The notes under the pieces: generated by a model
Seen by the model: the letters and a program-made list of their open reading frames with translations, nothing else
The model's database searches: none
What the model was told of the DNA's origin: nothing
Source of the DNA: Salinibaculum rarum
Lineage (GTDB): Archaea; Halobacteriota; Halobacteria; Halobacteriales; Haloarculaceae
Length of the DNA stretch: 64,000 nt
Assembly (NCBI RefSeq): GCF_030505615.1
Contig: NZ_CP129994.1
Location: forward strand, 496,001-560,000
Direction: 5' to 3'
Shown here: piece by piece, positions 53,909 to 62,900 of the stretch
Numbering within the stretch: the first letter of the stretch is position 1
How the letters are laid out: each line of letters starts with the position of its first letter
Translations under genes and position numbers: made by a program

Positions 53909-55135
53909 ATGGAAGAAATACAGGTAGATTACATGGGTGCTGACGATGCGGACGCGACCATAACCGAAGATACGCCGGTGAATGATCTTGATGGTGAGGT
54001 TCTCTCCGTCGGTGATCTAAATTCTGAACTCGCTGACATCGTCGAAAGCGATGCGCCTCATTTCGATTTCCTTGTAGGAGATTGTTCCGACCGGTACATT
54101 TCCAGCGCCGACCATCTCCACTTTGATCTTGTGCACAACGACAGTACTCTCCACTGTATCGTGTTTAGTTTCCGGCGGGATTGGCTCACTGACGAAATCA
54201 GCGAAGATTCACACCTCGCTGTGAGCGGTGATTTGTCTTACTACGCTGAAGAAGGCCAAGTCAGCGTCGTTGTCGAAGAAGCTCTCGAGATTGGTGATAG
54301 TGAATACGGTGCCATCTATCAAGAGAACAGAGACACACTCGCTGACGACGGACTCTTAGACAGTGACGCAAAAGTCGCACTTCCAGAACACCCGACGACG
54401 ATTGGGCTTGTTACCAGTGCCGAAAGTGATGCACGGAAAGACGCTATCACCAGTTTACAGTCCCGTTACCCAGAGATCAACGTGGTTGTCCAAGATACCC
54501 CCGTTCAAGGTGATGCTGCAATGGGGTCACTCCTGGAAGCAATCAGTGAGCTTGACCGTGATGCTGAGATTGATGTGATCGTTGTCACGCGCGGTGGTGG
54601 TGCTGATAAACATCTCCGCGTCTTCAACGAGCTCCCGCTGTGTCGCGTTATCGCAGGAGCAGACACCCCAACTGTAGCAGCAATCGGTCACGAAAACGAT
54701 ACCGTTCTCGCGGGCGAGGTTGCTGACGCGCGAGCAATGACACCCACACACGTTGGCGAAACCGTGCTTACGCACTCGAAAGACGACGTGTTAGAAACTG
54801 TGAAAACATTGCGAGACCGGACTGATACAGCATACACACGGCATGTTGCTGAGATACTGGAAACCGCTGAACAATCAGTGAATGATGCCTACCAGTCAAC
54901 TGTTACGACGCAACTCAACGAGTGGGGTACTGCTGTTGAACATGAGTATGAAACCGTTGTGAAAGACCGAATTACGACCTATGAACAGCAAGTTGCGCAC
55001 GCGTACCAGCAATGTGAACAGCAACACGAGCATGCAGCTGAGAAAGAAACCTACCAACGCCGCCAAAAAATCCTCGCTGCGCTCGTCATTCTGTTAGTCT
55101 TAGTTATTCTCGGCCTCATTTTCTTGCTCTTCTAA
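53909..55135 (+). CDS. xseA: Exonuclease VII large subunit (XseA) with a C-terminal membrane anchor
   Basis: Exonuclease VII degrades single-stranded DNA. The N-terminal half carries the OB-fold region (DYISSADHLHFDL, LAVSGDLSYYAEEGQ). The catalytic domain shows TRGGGADKHLRVFNELPL, IGHENDTVLAGEVADARAMTPTHVGE, which are the family's hallmark residues. A helical arm of about 110 residues follows. The last ~22 residues (LAALVILLVLVILGLIFLLF) form one transmembrane helix, so the protein looks tail-anchored. Standard XseA is soluble. The small subunit gene follows by 18 bases. The 408-residue length matches other archaeal XseA proteins. Confidence 0.92.
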   Translation: MEEIQVDYMGADDADATITEDTPVNDLDGEVLSVGDLNSELADIVESDAPHFDFLVGDCSDRYISSADHLHFDLVHNDSTLHCIVFSFRRDWLTDEISEDSHLAVSGDLSYYAEEGQVSVVVEEALEIGDSEYGAIYQENRDTLADDGLLDSDAKVALPEHPTTIGLVTSAESDARKDAITSLQSRYPEINVVVQDTPVQGDAAMGSLLEAISELDRDAEIDVIVVTRGGGADKHLRVFNELPLCRVIAGADTPTVAAIGHENDTVLAGEVADARAMTPTHVGETVLTHSKDDVLETVKTLRDRTDTAYTRHVAEILETAEQSVNDAYQSTVTTQLNEWGTAVEHEYETVVKDRITTYEQQVAHAYQQCEQQHEHAAEKETYQRRQKILAALVILLVLVILGLIFLLF

Positions 55136-55153
55136 CACAAAAGGTGACCTGAA

Positions 55154-55369
55154 ATGACTGATACAGACTCCATCGACAACGCAACTGACGCACAGATCGA
55201 TCAATCAATCTCGGAGAAAGTAGAGCGCGTCAACGACATCATCGAAACTTTGGAGAACCGAGACGTGTCGCTCTCAAAGGCAAAAGACCTGCGCGATGAG
55301 GCTCACACGCTCCTTGAAAGTCTGGAAACCGACATGGACCTCGGCGACGCATCGATCATCGAACGGTAG
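55154..55369 (+). CDS. xseB: Exonuclease VII small subunit (XseB)
   Basis: A 71-residue, almost fully helical protein: SISEKVERVNDIIETLENRDVSLSKAKDLRDEAHTLLESLET. This is the XseB pattern, with the conserved 'L-E-x2-[DE]-x-[PS]-L' step near the middle. It binds the coiled arm of XseA in several copies. A plausible ribosome-binding site (AGGTGA) precedes the ATG at 55154. The gene is 18 bases from xseA and they form a two-gene operon. Confidence 0.9.
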   Translation: MTDTDSIDNATDAQIDQSISEKVERVNDIIETLENRDVSLSKAKDLRDEAHTLLESLETDMDLGDASIIER

Positions 55370-55486
55370 ACGCCCACCGCCTTTGACCACTCTCAAGACA
55401 CTCACACAAAGCAAATTCCGAAGAATACAGTCACAGCCTACGCCGTGAATGGCCCGAGATCGGTCTATGCGTCGACGGGACGACCG

Positions 55487-56071
55487 CTACGGTGAACCAA
55501 AAGTCGCAGGTTCCACTATTTCGTCTTCTTGGTAGCAGACGCGGACTGTTGCGTGTTCCATTTCAGCCCGGCGTTTTGCAGTTTCATGCGCTTGTGCTTT
55601 CGTTGGGGCTTCCACGAGAAGTGTTTGATCTTGTTGGTCACGATCGCCTGGTTCTGGTGTGAGGCCGACTTCCCATGTGTACCAGTCGTGCTCGGCAAGC
55701 ACTGTGCTAGGGATGCGTTCAATTCCGGCGGCTGCTGGGAGTGTCCCGTTCCCATTCCGCAGTCGGCCATTTTGGTACACGACAACGCCGTCATTCCCAT
55801 AACAGAACCGCGCCGCGTCAGCATTGGCTTCAACGACTTCGAATTCTAACCCGCAGAATGAGACTGTCTCCGTCAGTTCTCGGCCGTCTGTCACCCACCC
55901 GGACGTCCATGTGATGGCTCCGTCACGGGTGGGGCGCTGATATGCAGCATAGTCACCGACGTGGAGTCGGCGAACAATGTCAGCAGTATCGAATCCGTGT
56001 GGTGCTGGGTATTCATATGCCCCATCCATCAGTGGCGCGGAGGGGGACAAATCGTCGTTTACATCTGACAT
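55487..56071 (-). CDS. Hypothetical protein
   Basis: A 194-residue soluble protein, family not recognised. Strand-rich sequence with many aromatic and Gly turns (DYAAYQRPTRDGAITWTSGWVTDGRELTETVSF; FCYGNDGVVVYQNGRLRNGNG; DWYTWEVGLTPEPGD), suggesting a beta-sandwich. An amphipathic helix (KAQAHETAKRRAEMEHATVRV) lies near the C-terminus. No catalytic motif stands out. It converges with xseB, separated by about 120 bases. Confidence 0.55.
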   Translation of the reverse strand: MSDVNDDLSPSAPLMDGAYEYPAPHGFDTADIVRRLHVGDYAAYQRPTRDGAITWTSGWVTDGRELTETVSFCGLEFEVVEANADAARFCYGNDGVVVYQNGRLRNGNGTLPAAAGIERIPSTVLAEHDWYTWEVGLTPEPGDRDQQDQTLLVEAPTKAQAHETAKRRAEMEHATVRVCYQEDEIVEPATFGSP

Positions 56072-56148
56072 GCACTTATCGTATTTTTCGCGGCAACCGG
56101 TGTAAAAGCTCGGAGTTTCCCGGATGCGAGAAGTGTGGAGTGAAAGAG

Positions 56149-56640
56149 TTAATCTCGGCTTGGCGGGTAGTGCATCGTGATTGCGGTCTGTTCATCAGCT
56201 TCTTTCTGGCCTTCTGCGGTTGAGGGTGGTGCAGTATTCACAATTTTCTGGAAAGGGAACGTTTGCGTGTTGTCGCGCGTTGCGAGTTCATGTGCGTACA
56301 GTCCGTCAGATATTGTACAGTTAAATACTGATTCGAGTAAATCGATGAGACTGTATGCGAACTCAGCCCATGCTGGCCCGACACTTGTTAGCGGGAGTGG
56401 CTTATCATTCGGGAGAGGGTTGCGGCGCATATTATTCTCCACAATGGTGGCTGGGAGATAGACTGTCATGAGAATACACTCTGGTTTCGTTTTCTCGACT
56501 TTGAGAGTCATCCCGCCGTCAGAAAGGTCATCGACGATGACAGCTGATGAGTCTGCGCTCGTGGTGGTGTTAAGGCGCTTCAACTCCGTCTTGATGTCGT
56601 CTTTAGACACTGTTGACGGTACGACACATGGCGTCTCCAT
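56149..56640 (-). CDS. Hypothetical protein
   Basis: A 163-residue protein, family not recognised. It opens with a polar region and a helix (KDDIKTELKRL), then a strand-rich segment (SSAVIVDDLSDGGMTLKVEKTKPECILMTVYLPATIV), a helix (WAEFAYSLIDLLESVFN), and an acidic C-terminus. Cysteines are scattered and do not form an obvious site. Same strand as the gene ending at 55487, about 80 bases upstream of it. Confidence 0.5.
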   Translation of the reverse strand: METPCVVPSTVSKDDIKTELKRLNTTTSADSSAVIVDDLSDGGMTLKVEKTKPECILMTVYLPATIVENNMRRNPLPNDKPLPLTSVGPAWAEFAYSLIDLLESVFNCTISDGLYAHELATRDNTQTFPFQKIVNTAPPSTAEGQKEADEQTAITMHYPPSRD

Positions 56641-56891
56641 CGTACCACAAAAACACAGACGCTAACAAATAAAAAAGGAACATTCCTAGCCGATCGAAAC
56701 CCCCGCTCGAGATCACCCCCGGCACGTTAGCCCGTAGCGCTAACAAAGGCAGGTTGGGTTTCCTCCACAGTGCTGATGACGTACCGGGGAAGTCCAGTGT
56801 TTTTGAGGGACGGGATCATACATAGCGTATCGCCACCAAGTGTGGTTTCCCGCACTGACGACTGAGTGCGCAGTCTAAACTGTCAGAACAC

Positions 56892-57311
56892 ATGTCATTA
56901 CCAGACAACCTCAAAACTCGGATTGAAGACACACGTATCACCTATCCAAAGAGAGAACACGGGTTCACAGTTCGCGGGTCTCCGTTCACTTGCACATTCC
57001 ACAATCCTGTTAACCCCAAGAACGTGTGCGAAACAGTATGCACGGCCGAAGATCCGTGGCGTATGTTCGGATTGCGAACGAAAATTGGTGAGGACTATTG
57101 GAAGGTTGTTGGGAACCTCTTCCACATCGAAGACGGTGGCATTATTGACACCTCGAAAATTTCATTTGAGGTTGCACCTGAGTACGTACGAGTGTATGTG
57201 AAAGAAGACTGCTCTGCAACTCGAGTCGCTGAATTTGTCCAAGCACTCGATGATAAATACGGAGTGACTGTTCACTTCACCGATGACGCCGATCGCGCTG
57301 AAACCAACTGA
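56892..57311 (+). CDS. Hypothetical protein
   Basis: A 139-residue protein, family not recognised. Alternating strands and helices (HGFTVRGSPFTCTFHNP, YWKVVGNLFHIEDGGIIDTSKISFEVAPEYVRVYVKE, VAEFVQALDDKYGVTVHF) suggest a small alpha/beta sandwich. The acidic C-terminus is haloarchaea-like. The upstream 250 bases contain the inverted repeat GTTAGC/GCTAAC (56726-56744). The gene converges with the Tat lipoprotein gene. Confidence 0.52.
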   Translation: MSLPDNLKTRIEDTRITYPKREHGFTVRGSPFTCTFHNPVNPKNVCETVCTAEDPWRMFGLRTKIGEDYWKVVGNLFHIEDGGIIDTSKISFEVAPEYVRVYVKEDCSATRVAEFVQALDDKYGVTVHFTDDADRAETN

Positions 57312-57351
57312 CATTCCTCGTCATGACATCTTTCGGTGCTCCGGGACAGCG

Positions 57352-58152
57352 TCAATCAGTGAACTGCACCTCGTACGCGGACCCGTTTGAGGCGAGGTAG
57401 TCACTCTGTTCAGCTACCCACTTCGCTTTCGGTGGCGTCCCACCAAATTCCCGGTATTGTTCCGAACCTGTAACGCTGTGTAGTTTGTTCATGAAGTATT
57501 CTCGTGTCTTCCACGGGACGTCCTCGAAAATGAAGCGAATATCAACTACCGTCCCGTCGACGGTTTCTGCGCGCTCAGCATCGAAATATTCGTCAAAGCC
57601 ACTGTCTAGATTGTGCTTCACTCTCCATTTGAGCAAGTACACCGACTCGTTGTGTTTCACGTAGGTGTGGATAGTACTGGTATCGAACTGCTTGTCAGGA
57701 TCCATTGAACGGACAGTTGTATACTCACCACGTTTGATAGCCGTTCGAATTGCCTGCTGTTCAAATTCGGGGTACTTGGTGAGTTGTTTCACTCTCCCAT
57801 CTTGCGGTTTTCCGTTTATCTTTTCCGGGCGAAGATATGTGGCCTCCGGACCCCCCACGAATTTTTCAAGACGGTACAGATCGTCATCCACGCGAATCCC
57901 CTCAAATGGCCAAATTGAAGGGAATTTCCCATGTCTGAAATTCGTCGAAGTGACTGATGACTCGTACAATGACTCCTTCAGCGCCTTTTCCAACTCCGGC
58001 CCGAGGATGCTGACTGTTGCGCCACTCTCAATGTTCGAAGGAGGTTTTTCGTTCACGACAAGCGTTTCTGAGACGATGCCGAGACATCCTGCGGTGGTTG
58101 TTACACCAGCGATACAGCTGCCGTATCTAAGGAAATCGCGCCGCGAGACCAT
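57352..58152 (-). CDS. Tat-exported lipoprotein, unknown function
   Basis: A 266-residue protein. SRRDFLR at residues 3-9 is a Tat twin-arginine motif, followed by a hydrophobic stretch and the lipobox TAGC near residue 22. The mature protein would be folded before export and lipid-anchored on the cell surface. The rest has two strand-rich segments (VVDIRFIFEDVPW near residue 215) but no recognisable catalytic residues. The start chosen is the ATG at 58152, which puts the twin arginines at the N-terminus; the longer frame to 58173 would push them inward. Confidence 0.72.
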   Translation of the reverse strand: MVSRRDFLRYGSCIAGVTTTAGCLGIVSETLVVNEKPPSNIESGATVSILGPELEKALKESLYESSVTSTNFRHGKFPSIWPFEGIRVDDDLYRLEKFVGGPEATYLRPEKINGKPQDGRVKQLTKYPEFEQQAIRTAIKRGEYTTVRSMDPDKQFDTSTIHTYVKHNESVYLLKWRVKHNLDSGFDEYFDAERAETVDGTVVDIRFIFEDVPWKTREYFMNKLHSVTGSEQYREFGGTPPKAKWVAEQSDYLASNGSAYEVQFTD

Positions 58153-58282
58153 GTGTGATACTATTCTTTGCAAGTTCGACAGTTAACCCCTTGCACCGAC
58201 CGTACGCCATCAACCATTGATGTGCCCCTCACAAGAATCGCGGTGAAAATTTGTCCCGACAACTCACCTGCACTTCACACCT

Positions 58283-58822
58283 TCATTGATTCGGGTATGA
58301 CTGCGCATTCTCCATGACACAGTGGAGTCGGGTTTTCGGAATGAATGACCGTTCTGCTCGTGAAATAATCGCATCAAGATCGTTTGGTTGGGTGTCAGAT
58401 TCTGTGAGCGCGCGCTGTCGGACATTCGCGTACAACTCTTCTATATCCAATTCGGCAAGGTACATGGCTTCTGCATTTTCAATGTCGTCCTGCACCCATT
58501 CGTCGAAGCACTCTCGAAGATTATAGCAATACTGCCATGCGATTTCATGCGTTTTCTCAACAGTTTCACCAGGCGTGTACAGACCACACTCCTTGATTTC
58601 TTGTTCGACAGTGTTGTAGATGTGGGCCGGAATCCACGGGTAATACGCTGCAACTACTTCTTGGAGACGCGCCAGGTAACTTCGGTCATTGTTTTTCCGA
58701 CATGCAACATCCTCAAATGTCTCTGAGAGGGCGGTTATGTCAAAATCGTCTCGGTGACGTAATTGGACATGCTGTAAGAGAGTATCCGAGTCAGCGTCAC
58801 CAAGGTCTCCATGGTGGGGCAT
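58283..58822 (-). CDS. Hypothetical protein downstream of orc1
   Basis: A 179-residue helical protein with no family I recognise. Helices such as YLARLQEVVAAYYPWIPAHIYNTVEQEIKECG and HEIAWQYCYNLRECFDEWVQDDIENAEAMYLAELDIEELYANVRQRAL dominate. It starts 57 bases after the orc1 stop on the same strand. It is probably transcribed with orc1, which makes a replication or plasmid/segment-maintenance role possible but unproven. Confidence 0.52.
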   Translation of the reverse strand: MPHHGDLGDADSDTLLQHVQLRHRDDFDITALSETFEDVACRKNNDRSYLARLQEVVAAYYPWIPAHIYNTVEQEIKECGLYTPGETVEKTHEIAWQYCYNLRECFDEWVQDDIENAEAMYLAELDIEELYANVRQRALTESDTQPNDLDAIISRAERSFIPKTRLHCVMENAQSYPNQ

Positions 58823-58878
58823 ATTTTGTGATGGTGGACCAGTCCTTGTAATGGTAAGTGTGGGATTTCCGCTTCCGA

Positions 58879-59883
58879 TTAAGGCACCGCAATATATTCG
58901 CGCCCCCGATTTTCACCACGTGACTTGATGAGATTGTAATGCTCCATTTTTTGGAGATAATTCCGAACCATGCGCTTAGTACGCGCATCTTCAACCCGGT
59001 CAGTGTACGCTTCATACAGATCACCGGGGCAGATCGCGTTGTGCTCAGTGATGATCTCATAAAGAACGCGTTGGTCGTCTGTGAGCTTCTCAACGGTTTT
59101 CTGTTGGATTTCCGTTTTCGCTTCCGATACCGCAGATTGGATGTGTTCTGGTTTAATCTCTGACGCACCAGACCCGTCAGCGATGCGTGCTGCGACGCGG
59201 AGAGTCCCAATTGCTACGCGAGCATCACCGGCCGCTTGATCAGCGATCTCATTGAGTTGCTCCTCAGAAATCACACCAGGTTCCAACCCCCAATCTATGC
59301 GGTCGCGGAGAATTGCAATGAGCTTCTCATCGCTGTAACTATCGAATTTAATGCGAGCACAAGTTTGCATCCGGCTGGCGAGCCGGTCATTCAGCTCTGC
59401 GAAGAATTTAATCTCCTCATTTGCGATGAAGATGAGTTCGAGATTCTGAGTGCGGAGTAGTTCATACAGGAGTTCTTTGTCGGTTAATTGATCTGCTTCA
59501 TCGAGAATAATGACGTACCGCGGCCCATCGTACTCGTGGAGCCGATCGATCAGAACGTCGGTTGGCGTAGATTGTCGGTGAATATCGAACGTGTTGTCAA
59601 GTCCTTCTAAGATGCGGTAAAGGACTTTGAACCGGGAATGATTTTCCCAGCAGTTCACGTACTGCGTATTCAACGAGATGACTTGTTCCCGCAATTTTTC
59701 GACCGTGTACTGTGCAATGCAGGTCTTCCCAGTCCCACTTGGACCATGGAGAAATGCGGGCGTTCCCGGGTCACCATCCGCAATAGGCTGTAGGACGCTT
59801 GAAAGGTGGTTAATCTCAGTATCCCGATGCACTACGTCATTCGGAACAAAGTCAGTCTGGAAGACGCGTGCATCCCTTATCAT
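58879..59883 (-). CDS. orc: Orc1/Cdc6-type origin-recognition AAA+ ATPase
   Basis: A 334-residue protein. The AAA+ domain has Walker A GPSGTGKT near residue 48, Walker B VIILDEADQL near 120, and the sensor/lid region GDARVAIGTLRVAARIAD. A C-terminal winged helix follows (ICPGDLYEAYTD, RNYLQKMEHYNLIKSRG). Haloarchaea have several such genes, some with no origin beside them. No clear origin-recognition box repeat is visible here. Start chosen at 59883 (MIRDARVFQ): the 57 extra N-terminal residues of the longer frame are basic/aromatic and cross the TATA (59910-59917). Confidence 0.92.
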   Translation of the reverse strand: MIRDARVFQTDFVPNDVVHRDTEINHLSSVLQPIADGDPGTPAFLHGPSGTGKTCIAQYTVEKLREQVISLNTQYVNCWENHSRFKVLYRILEGLDNTFDIHRQSTPTDVLIDRLHEYDGPRYVIILDEADQLTDKELLYELLRTQNLELIFIANEEIKFFAELNDRLASRMQTCARIKFDSYSDEKLIAILRDRIDWGLEPGVISEEQLNEIADQAAGDARVAIGTLRVAARIADGSGASEIKPEHIQSAVSEAKTEIQQKTVEKLTDDQRVLYEIITEHNAICPGDLYEAYTDRVEDARTKRMVRNYLQKMEHYNLIKSRGENRGREYIAVP

Positions 59884-60059
59884 TGGTTGGGGATAATAAC
59901 CGGGGTGGTGATAAGTTCCGCGGCGCCATTTCCGATAATTCCGATAGTGACTCTGTCGTCGCACCGCAAGACCAACACTACTCTGAGTGAAACTCTGGAA
60001 ATCACACCACAAAACTGCGAAACGCTGATTTACATAGCCCCATAAACAGCGCACACCAC

Positions 60060-61970
60060 ATGAGTACTGCCGACCAACAACTCCCTGACATCGAGGCGCA
60101 AATTAAAACCATTGTACCCGCGTCCGTCACTATCAGCAAAATCGGGTACGAAGGCCCTGAAATCATCATCTACACCGATGACCCGCAAGAACTCTTCTCT
60201 CATGAAGGCCTCGTTCAGGAGATTGCGCAAGGCATCCAGAAACGCGTCACTGTCCGTCCAACAACTGACGTTCTCCCACCGAAGAAAACCGTCAAGAACG
60301 TTATCCACGACGTCGTCCCCGACGAAGCACACCTCACAAACATCGAATTCAACGACGATATCGGTGAAGTCATCATTGAAGCTGAGAACCCCGAACAAGT
60401 TGTCGGACAACACGGCCGCAACCTCCACGCCATCACCCAGCAAACCGGCTGGACGCCAGAAATCCTTCGAACTCCACCACTCGATTCCTCGACCGTCGAC
60501 GACGTGCGAAACTACCTGAAACGTGAACGTGAAGATCGGCACGACATTCTTGAACGCGTCGGCCGGCAAATCCACCGCGACACCACCAGCGATGACAGCT
60601 GGGTGCGAGTCACCACACTCGGCTGCTGCCGTGAAGTCGGCCGATCCGCGTTCGTCATCAACACGACAGACTCACGTATTCTCGTAGACTGTGGCGACAA
60701 ACCTGGCAGCGACGATGTCCCTTACCTGCAAGTCGCCGAAGCACTCGGAGCCAAGGACTCTTTCGACGCAGTTGTCCTCACGCACGCCCACCTCGACCAC
60801 AGTGCACTCATCCCACTCCTGTTCAAGTACGGGTACGACGGCCCCGTCTACATGACCCCGCCAACGCGTGATCTCATGGGGCTGCTGACGCTAGACTACC
60901 TGAACGTCGCCGGCAAACAAGGCCGTACACCGCCCTACGAGAGCACGCACGTCCAAGAAGCCATCAAACACACTATCCCCATCGAATACAACGAAATCAC
61001 AGACATCACGCCAGACGTTACACTCTCTCTGCATAATTCCGGGCACATCCTTGGTAGCGCAAGCGCACACTTCAACGTGAACGACGGTGAGCACAACCTC
61101 GTGTTCTCCAGTGACATCCATCAAAACCCAACACACCTGTTCAACGGCGCCAACAACCAATTCCCAGGCGCCGACACACTCATCCTCGAATCCACATATG
61201 GTGGGAATGATGACTATCAAGAGTCACAAGCGGATGCTGAACACGACCTCAAACAAGCCATCGTCGAAACGCACGCCCGTGACGGTACTGTTCTCATTCC
61301 GTCATTCGCTGTAGGCCGCAGCCAAGAGTTAATGCTCATACTCGAAGAGGCAATGCGCGAAGGCGAAATCCCGAAGATGCCTGTTCACCTCGATGGAATG
61401 ATCAGGGAAGCCACCGCCATCCACACCGCACACCCGGAATATCTCCGTGACGATGTCCGGGACCGAATCATGGTTGAGGGTGAAAACCCATTCCTTGCCG
61501 AGCAATTCAATCACATCGACGGTGGTGAGTCTGAACGCCGCAGCATCCGCGACAGCGGCCCCAACATCATCCTCACGACATCCGGTATGGTGACTGGTGG
61601 GCCCGTGATGAGCTGGCTGAAACATCTCTCTGCTGACCCGGACAACACGATGATGTTTGTCGGGTACCAAGCCGAGGGAACACTTGGCCGAGAAATCCAG
61701 AACGGCCGTAACACCATCACAGTTGACGATCACGGCCAAGATCAACAACTCACATTGGACTTCGACATTCGGTCAGTGTCTGGGTTCTCCGGGCACGCTG
61801 ATCGTGCTGGGCTCGAAGAATACGCCACCACGATGCGCCCCCAACCCGACAAAGTCCTGTGCGTTCACGGCGATGAAAAATCCGTGCAACAGTTATCGTC
61901 CGGACTGTACCACGACTACAACATGAATACATTCGCACCGAAGAATCTGGAGACATTCCGCTTCAAATAA
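60060..61970 (+). CDS. fttA: Archaeal transcription termination ribonuclease FttA (aCPSF1)
   Basis: KH-metallo-beta-lactamase-beta-CASP endoribonuclease that terminates archaeal transcription. At 636 residues it has the family length. Two KH domains occupy about 1-145 (VGQHGRNLHAITQQTGW), then the MBL with HAHLDH near residue 245 and GHILGSASAHF near 325. The beta-CASP domain follows (PSFAVGRSQELMLIL, TTSGMVTGGPVMSWL, GFSGHADRAGLEEY). The role is well supported in other archaea. The ATG follows the divergent orc1 region by about 175 bases. Confidence 0.96.
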   Translation: MSTADQQLPDIEAQIKTIVPASVTISKIGYEGPEIIIYTDDPQELFSHEGLVQEIAQGIQKRVTVRPTTDVLPPKKTVKNVIHDVVPDEAHLTNIEFNDDIGEVIIEAENPEQVVGQHGRNLHAITQQTGWTPEILRTPPLDSSTVDDVRNYLKREREDRHDILERVGRQIHRDTTSDDSWVRVTTLGCCREVGRSAFVINTTDSRILVDCGDKPGSDDVPYLQVAEALGAKDSFDAVVLTHAHLDHSALIPLLFKYGYDGPVYMTPPTRDLMGLLTLDYLNVAGKQGRTPPYESTHVQEAIKHTIPIEYNEITDITPDVTLSLHNSGHILGSASAHFNVNDGEHNLVFSSDIHQNPTHLFNGANNQFPGADTLILESTYGGNDDYQESQADAEHDLKQAIVETHARDGTVLIPSFAVGRSQELMLILEEAMREGEIPKMPVHLDGMIREATAIHTAHPEYLRDDVRDRIMVEGENPFLAEQFNHIDGGESERRSIRDSGPNIILTTSGMVTGGPVMSWLKHLSADPDNTMMFVGYQAEGTLGREIQNGRNTITVDDHGQDQQLTLDFDIRSVSGFSGHADRAGLEEYATTMRPQPDKVLCVHGDEKSVQQLSSGLYHDYNMNTFAPKNLETFRFK

Positions 61971-62018
61971 CGCAATTTCACCAGTTACCTCCCACTGGTC
62001 TGGCGTTTGGCCTGCGAT

Positions 62019-62177
62019 TCACCTTCGCACATACAGATAAACGAAGGCGACACCAGTTAAGAAAATACTCAGCGTCAAAAGAGACGTTCTCGATGAAAGA
62101 GAGGCTGCCAGTCCTACACTAAGGATGAACAACACTGCTGCAACACTCGTTAACTGCTCCTCACGGAAGGCTGGCAT
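62019..62177 (-). CDS. Small membrane protein, 52 residues
   Basis: ATG at 62175-62177, TGA at 62019-62021. The product has two hydrophobic segments (LTSVAAVLFILSVGLAASL and LTLSIFLTGVAFVYLYV) around a short polar turn, and ends VRR. A TATA element (GTTATAAACC, 62208-62217) sits at leaderless distance, so the frame is likely real although short. Function unknown; it converges with fttA, about 49 bases apart. Confidence 0.6.
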   Translation of the reverse strand: MPAFREEQLTSVAAVLFILSVGLAASLSSRTSLLTLSIFLTGVAFVYLYVRR

Positions 62178-62420
62178 GGGTTTACTATGAGTCTAAGCAT
62201 GTCTGAGTTATAAACCTGTGTCAGACACCAGCACGCTCGGACAATCGACGCGGCACCCCTGCCGCTGATTGTTGGTACTCAAGACGACCACACGACAAGA
62301 AGACTCCTTTAGAAAAGTAGATAATGCCCTCCAAGGCAATTAGTGATAGAAAAGTAGATAATTCTCTCCAAGGCAATTAGTGAGAAAAATTGTTTACAAC
62401 TGAGAGAATAGGGGACGGTA
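62178..62420. other. Intergenic region holding a tandem 37-bp repeat
   Basis: The left part holds the TATA of the 52-residue gene. The right part holds the direct repeat listed separately, just before the ATG at 62421. Nothing else is recognised. Confidence 0.5.
62311..62384. repeat. Two tandem copies of a 37-bp repeat
   Basis: Copy 1 is 62311-62347, copy 2 62348-62384. Both begin AGAAAAGTAGATAAT, differ in three bases (GCC versus TTC), and continue CTCCAAGGCAATTAGTGA. They lie head to tail with no spacer, 37 bases before the ATG of the next gene. Tandem operator sites or a recent duplication are both possible. Confidence 0.8.
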
Positions 62421-62900
62421 ATGGAGTCGAAGAGCGTGATTCACGCGATCGAACCGGTAGGTGACGGGAATAAACAAGTCATCTCAGGTGAGGTAGATAT
62501 TGATGATATCTCGGTGAGCATCACTCAACCGTTCGGAGACTCAAACTCACAAAGGAATCGTCCTGAACGGACAGTGTGGTTATCAAATGAAGTGCTGCGG
62601 AACCACGTAGCCGTGCATAACCCAGGCCCAGAGATGCCATATGATGCGGTGATCAGTATCGCGGGTGCGCCACTTCCGGATGCGGTTGATTCGTCTGAAG
62701 ACTTGTCTGTGAATATCTCTGTCGAGCAGGTGCGACAGGCGAAGGCTGCCAAATGTCCTCAGTGTGGAGGTGACCTTCGGGAAACGTTCGAAGATGGAGG
62801 GTGTACCGTGTGTGGGTTCTACTTTGATGGGACTCATCTCAGCGATGAACGTCAATCTGAGCTGGATCACATCTACGAAGAATACGACGCTGAGAACTGA
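62421..62900 (+). CDS. Zinc-ribbon protein, unknown
   Basis: A 159-residue acidic protein. The N-terminal ~100 residues are strand-rich (VISGEVDIDDISVSITQ; DAVISIAGAPLPDAV). The C-terminus has CPQCGGDLRETFEDGG followed by CTVCGFYF, a zinc ribbon, then a helical acidic tail. Family not recognised. It lies directly behind the tandem 37-bp repeats, which may regulate it. Confidence 0.6.
   Translation: MESKSVIHAIEPVGDGNKQVISGEVDIDDISVSITQPFGDSNSQRNRPERTVWLSNEVLRNHVAVHNPGPEMPYDAVISIAGAPLPDAVDSSEDLSVNISVEQVRQAKAAKCPQCGGDLRETFEDGGCTVCGFYFDGTHLSDERQSELDHIYEEYDAEN

Noticed and set aside
59884-60059. Origin-recognition boxes beside orc1
   Set aside because: No repeated copies of the ORB consensus (GAAAC flanked by GGGG and a TCCAC-type side) were found in this gap.
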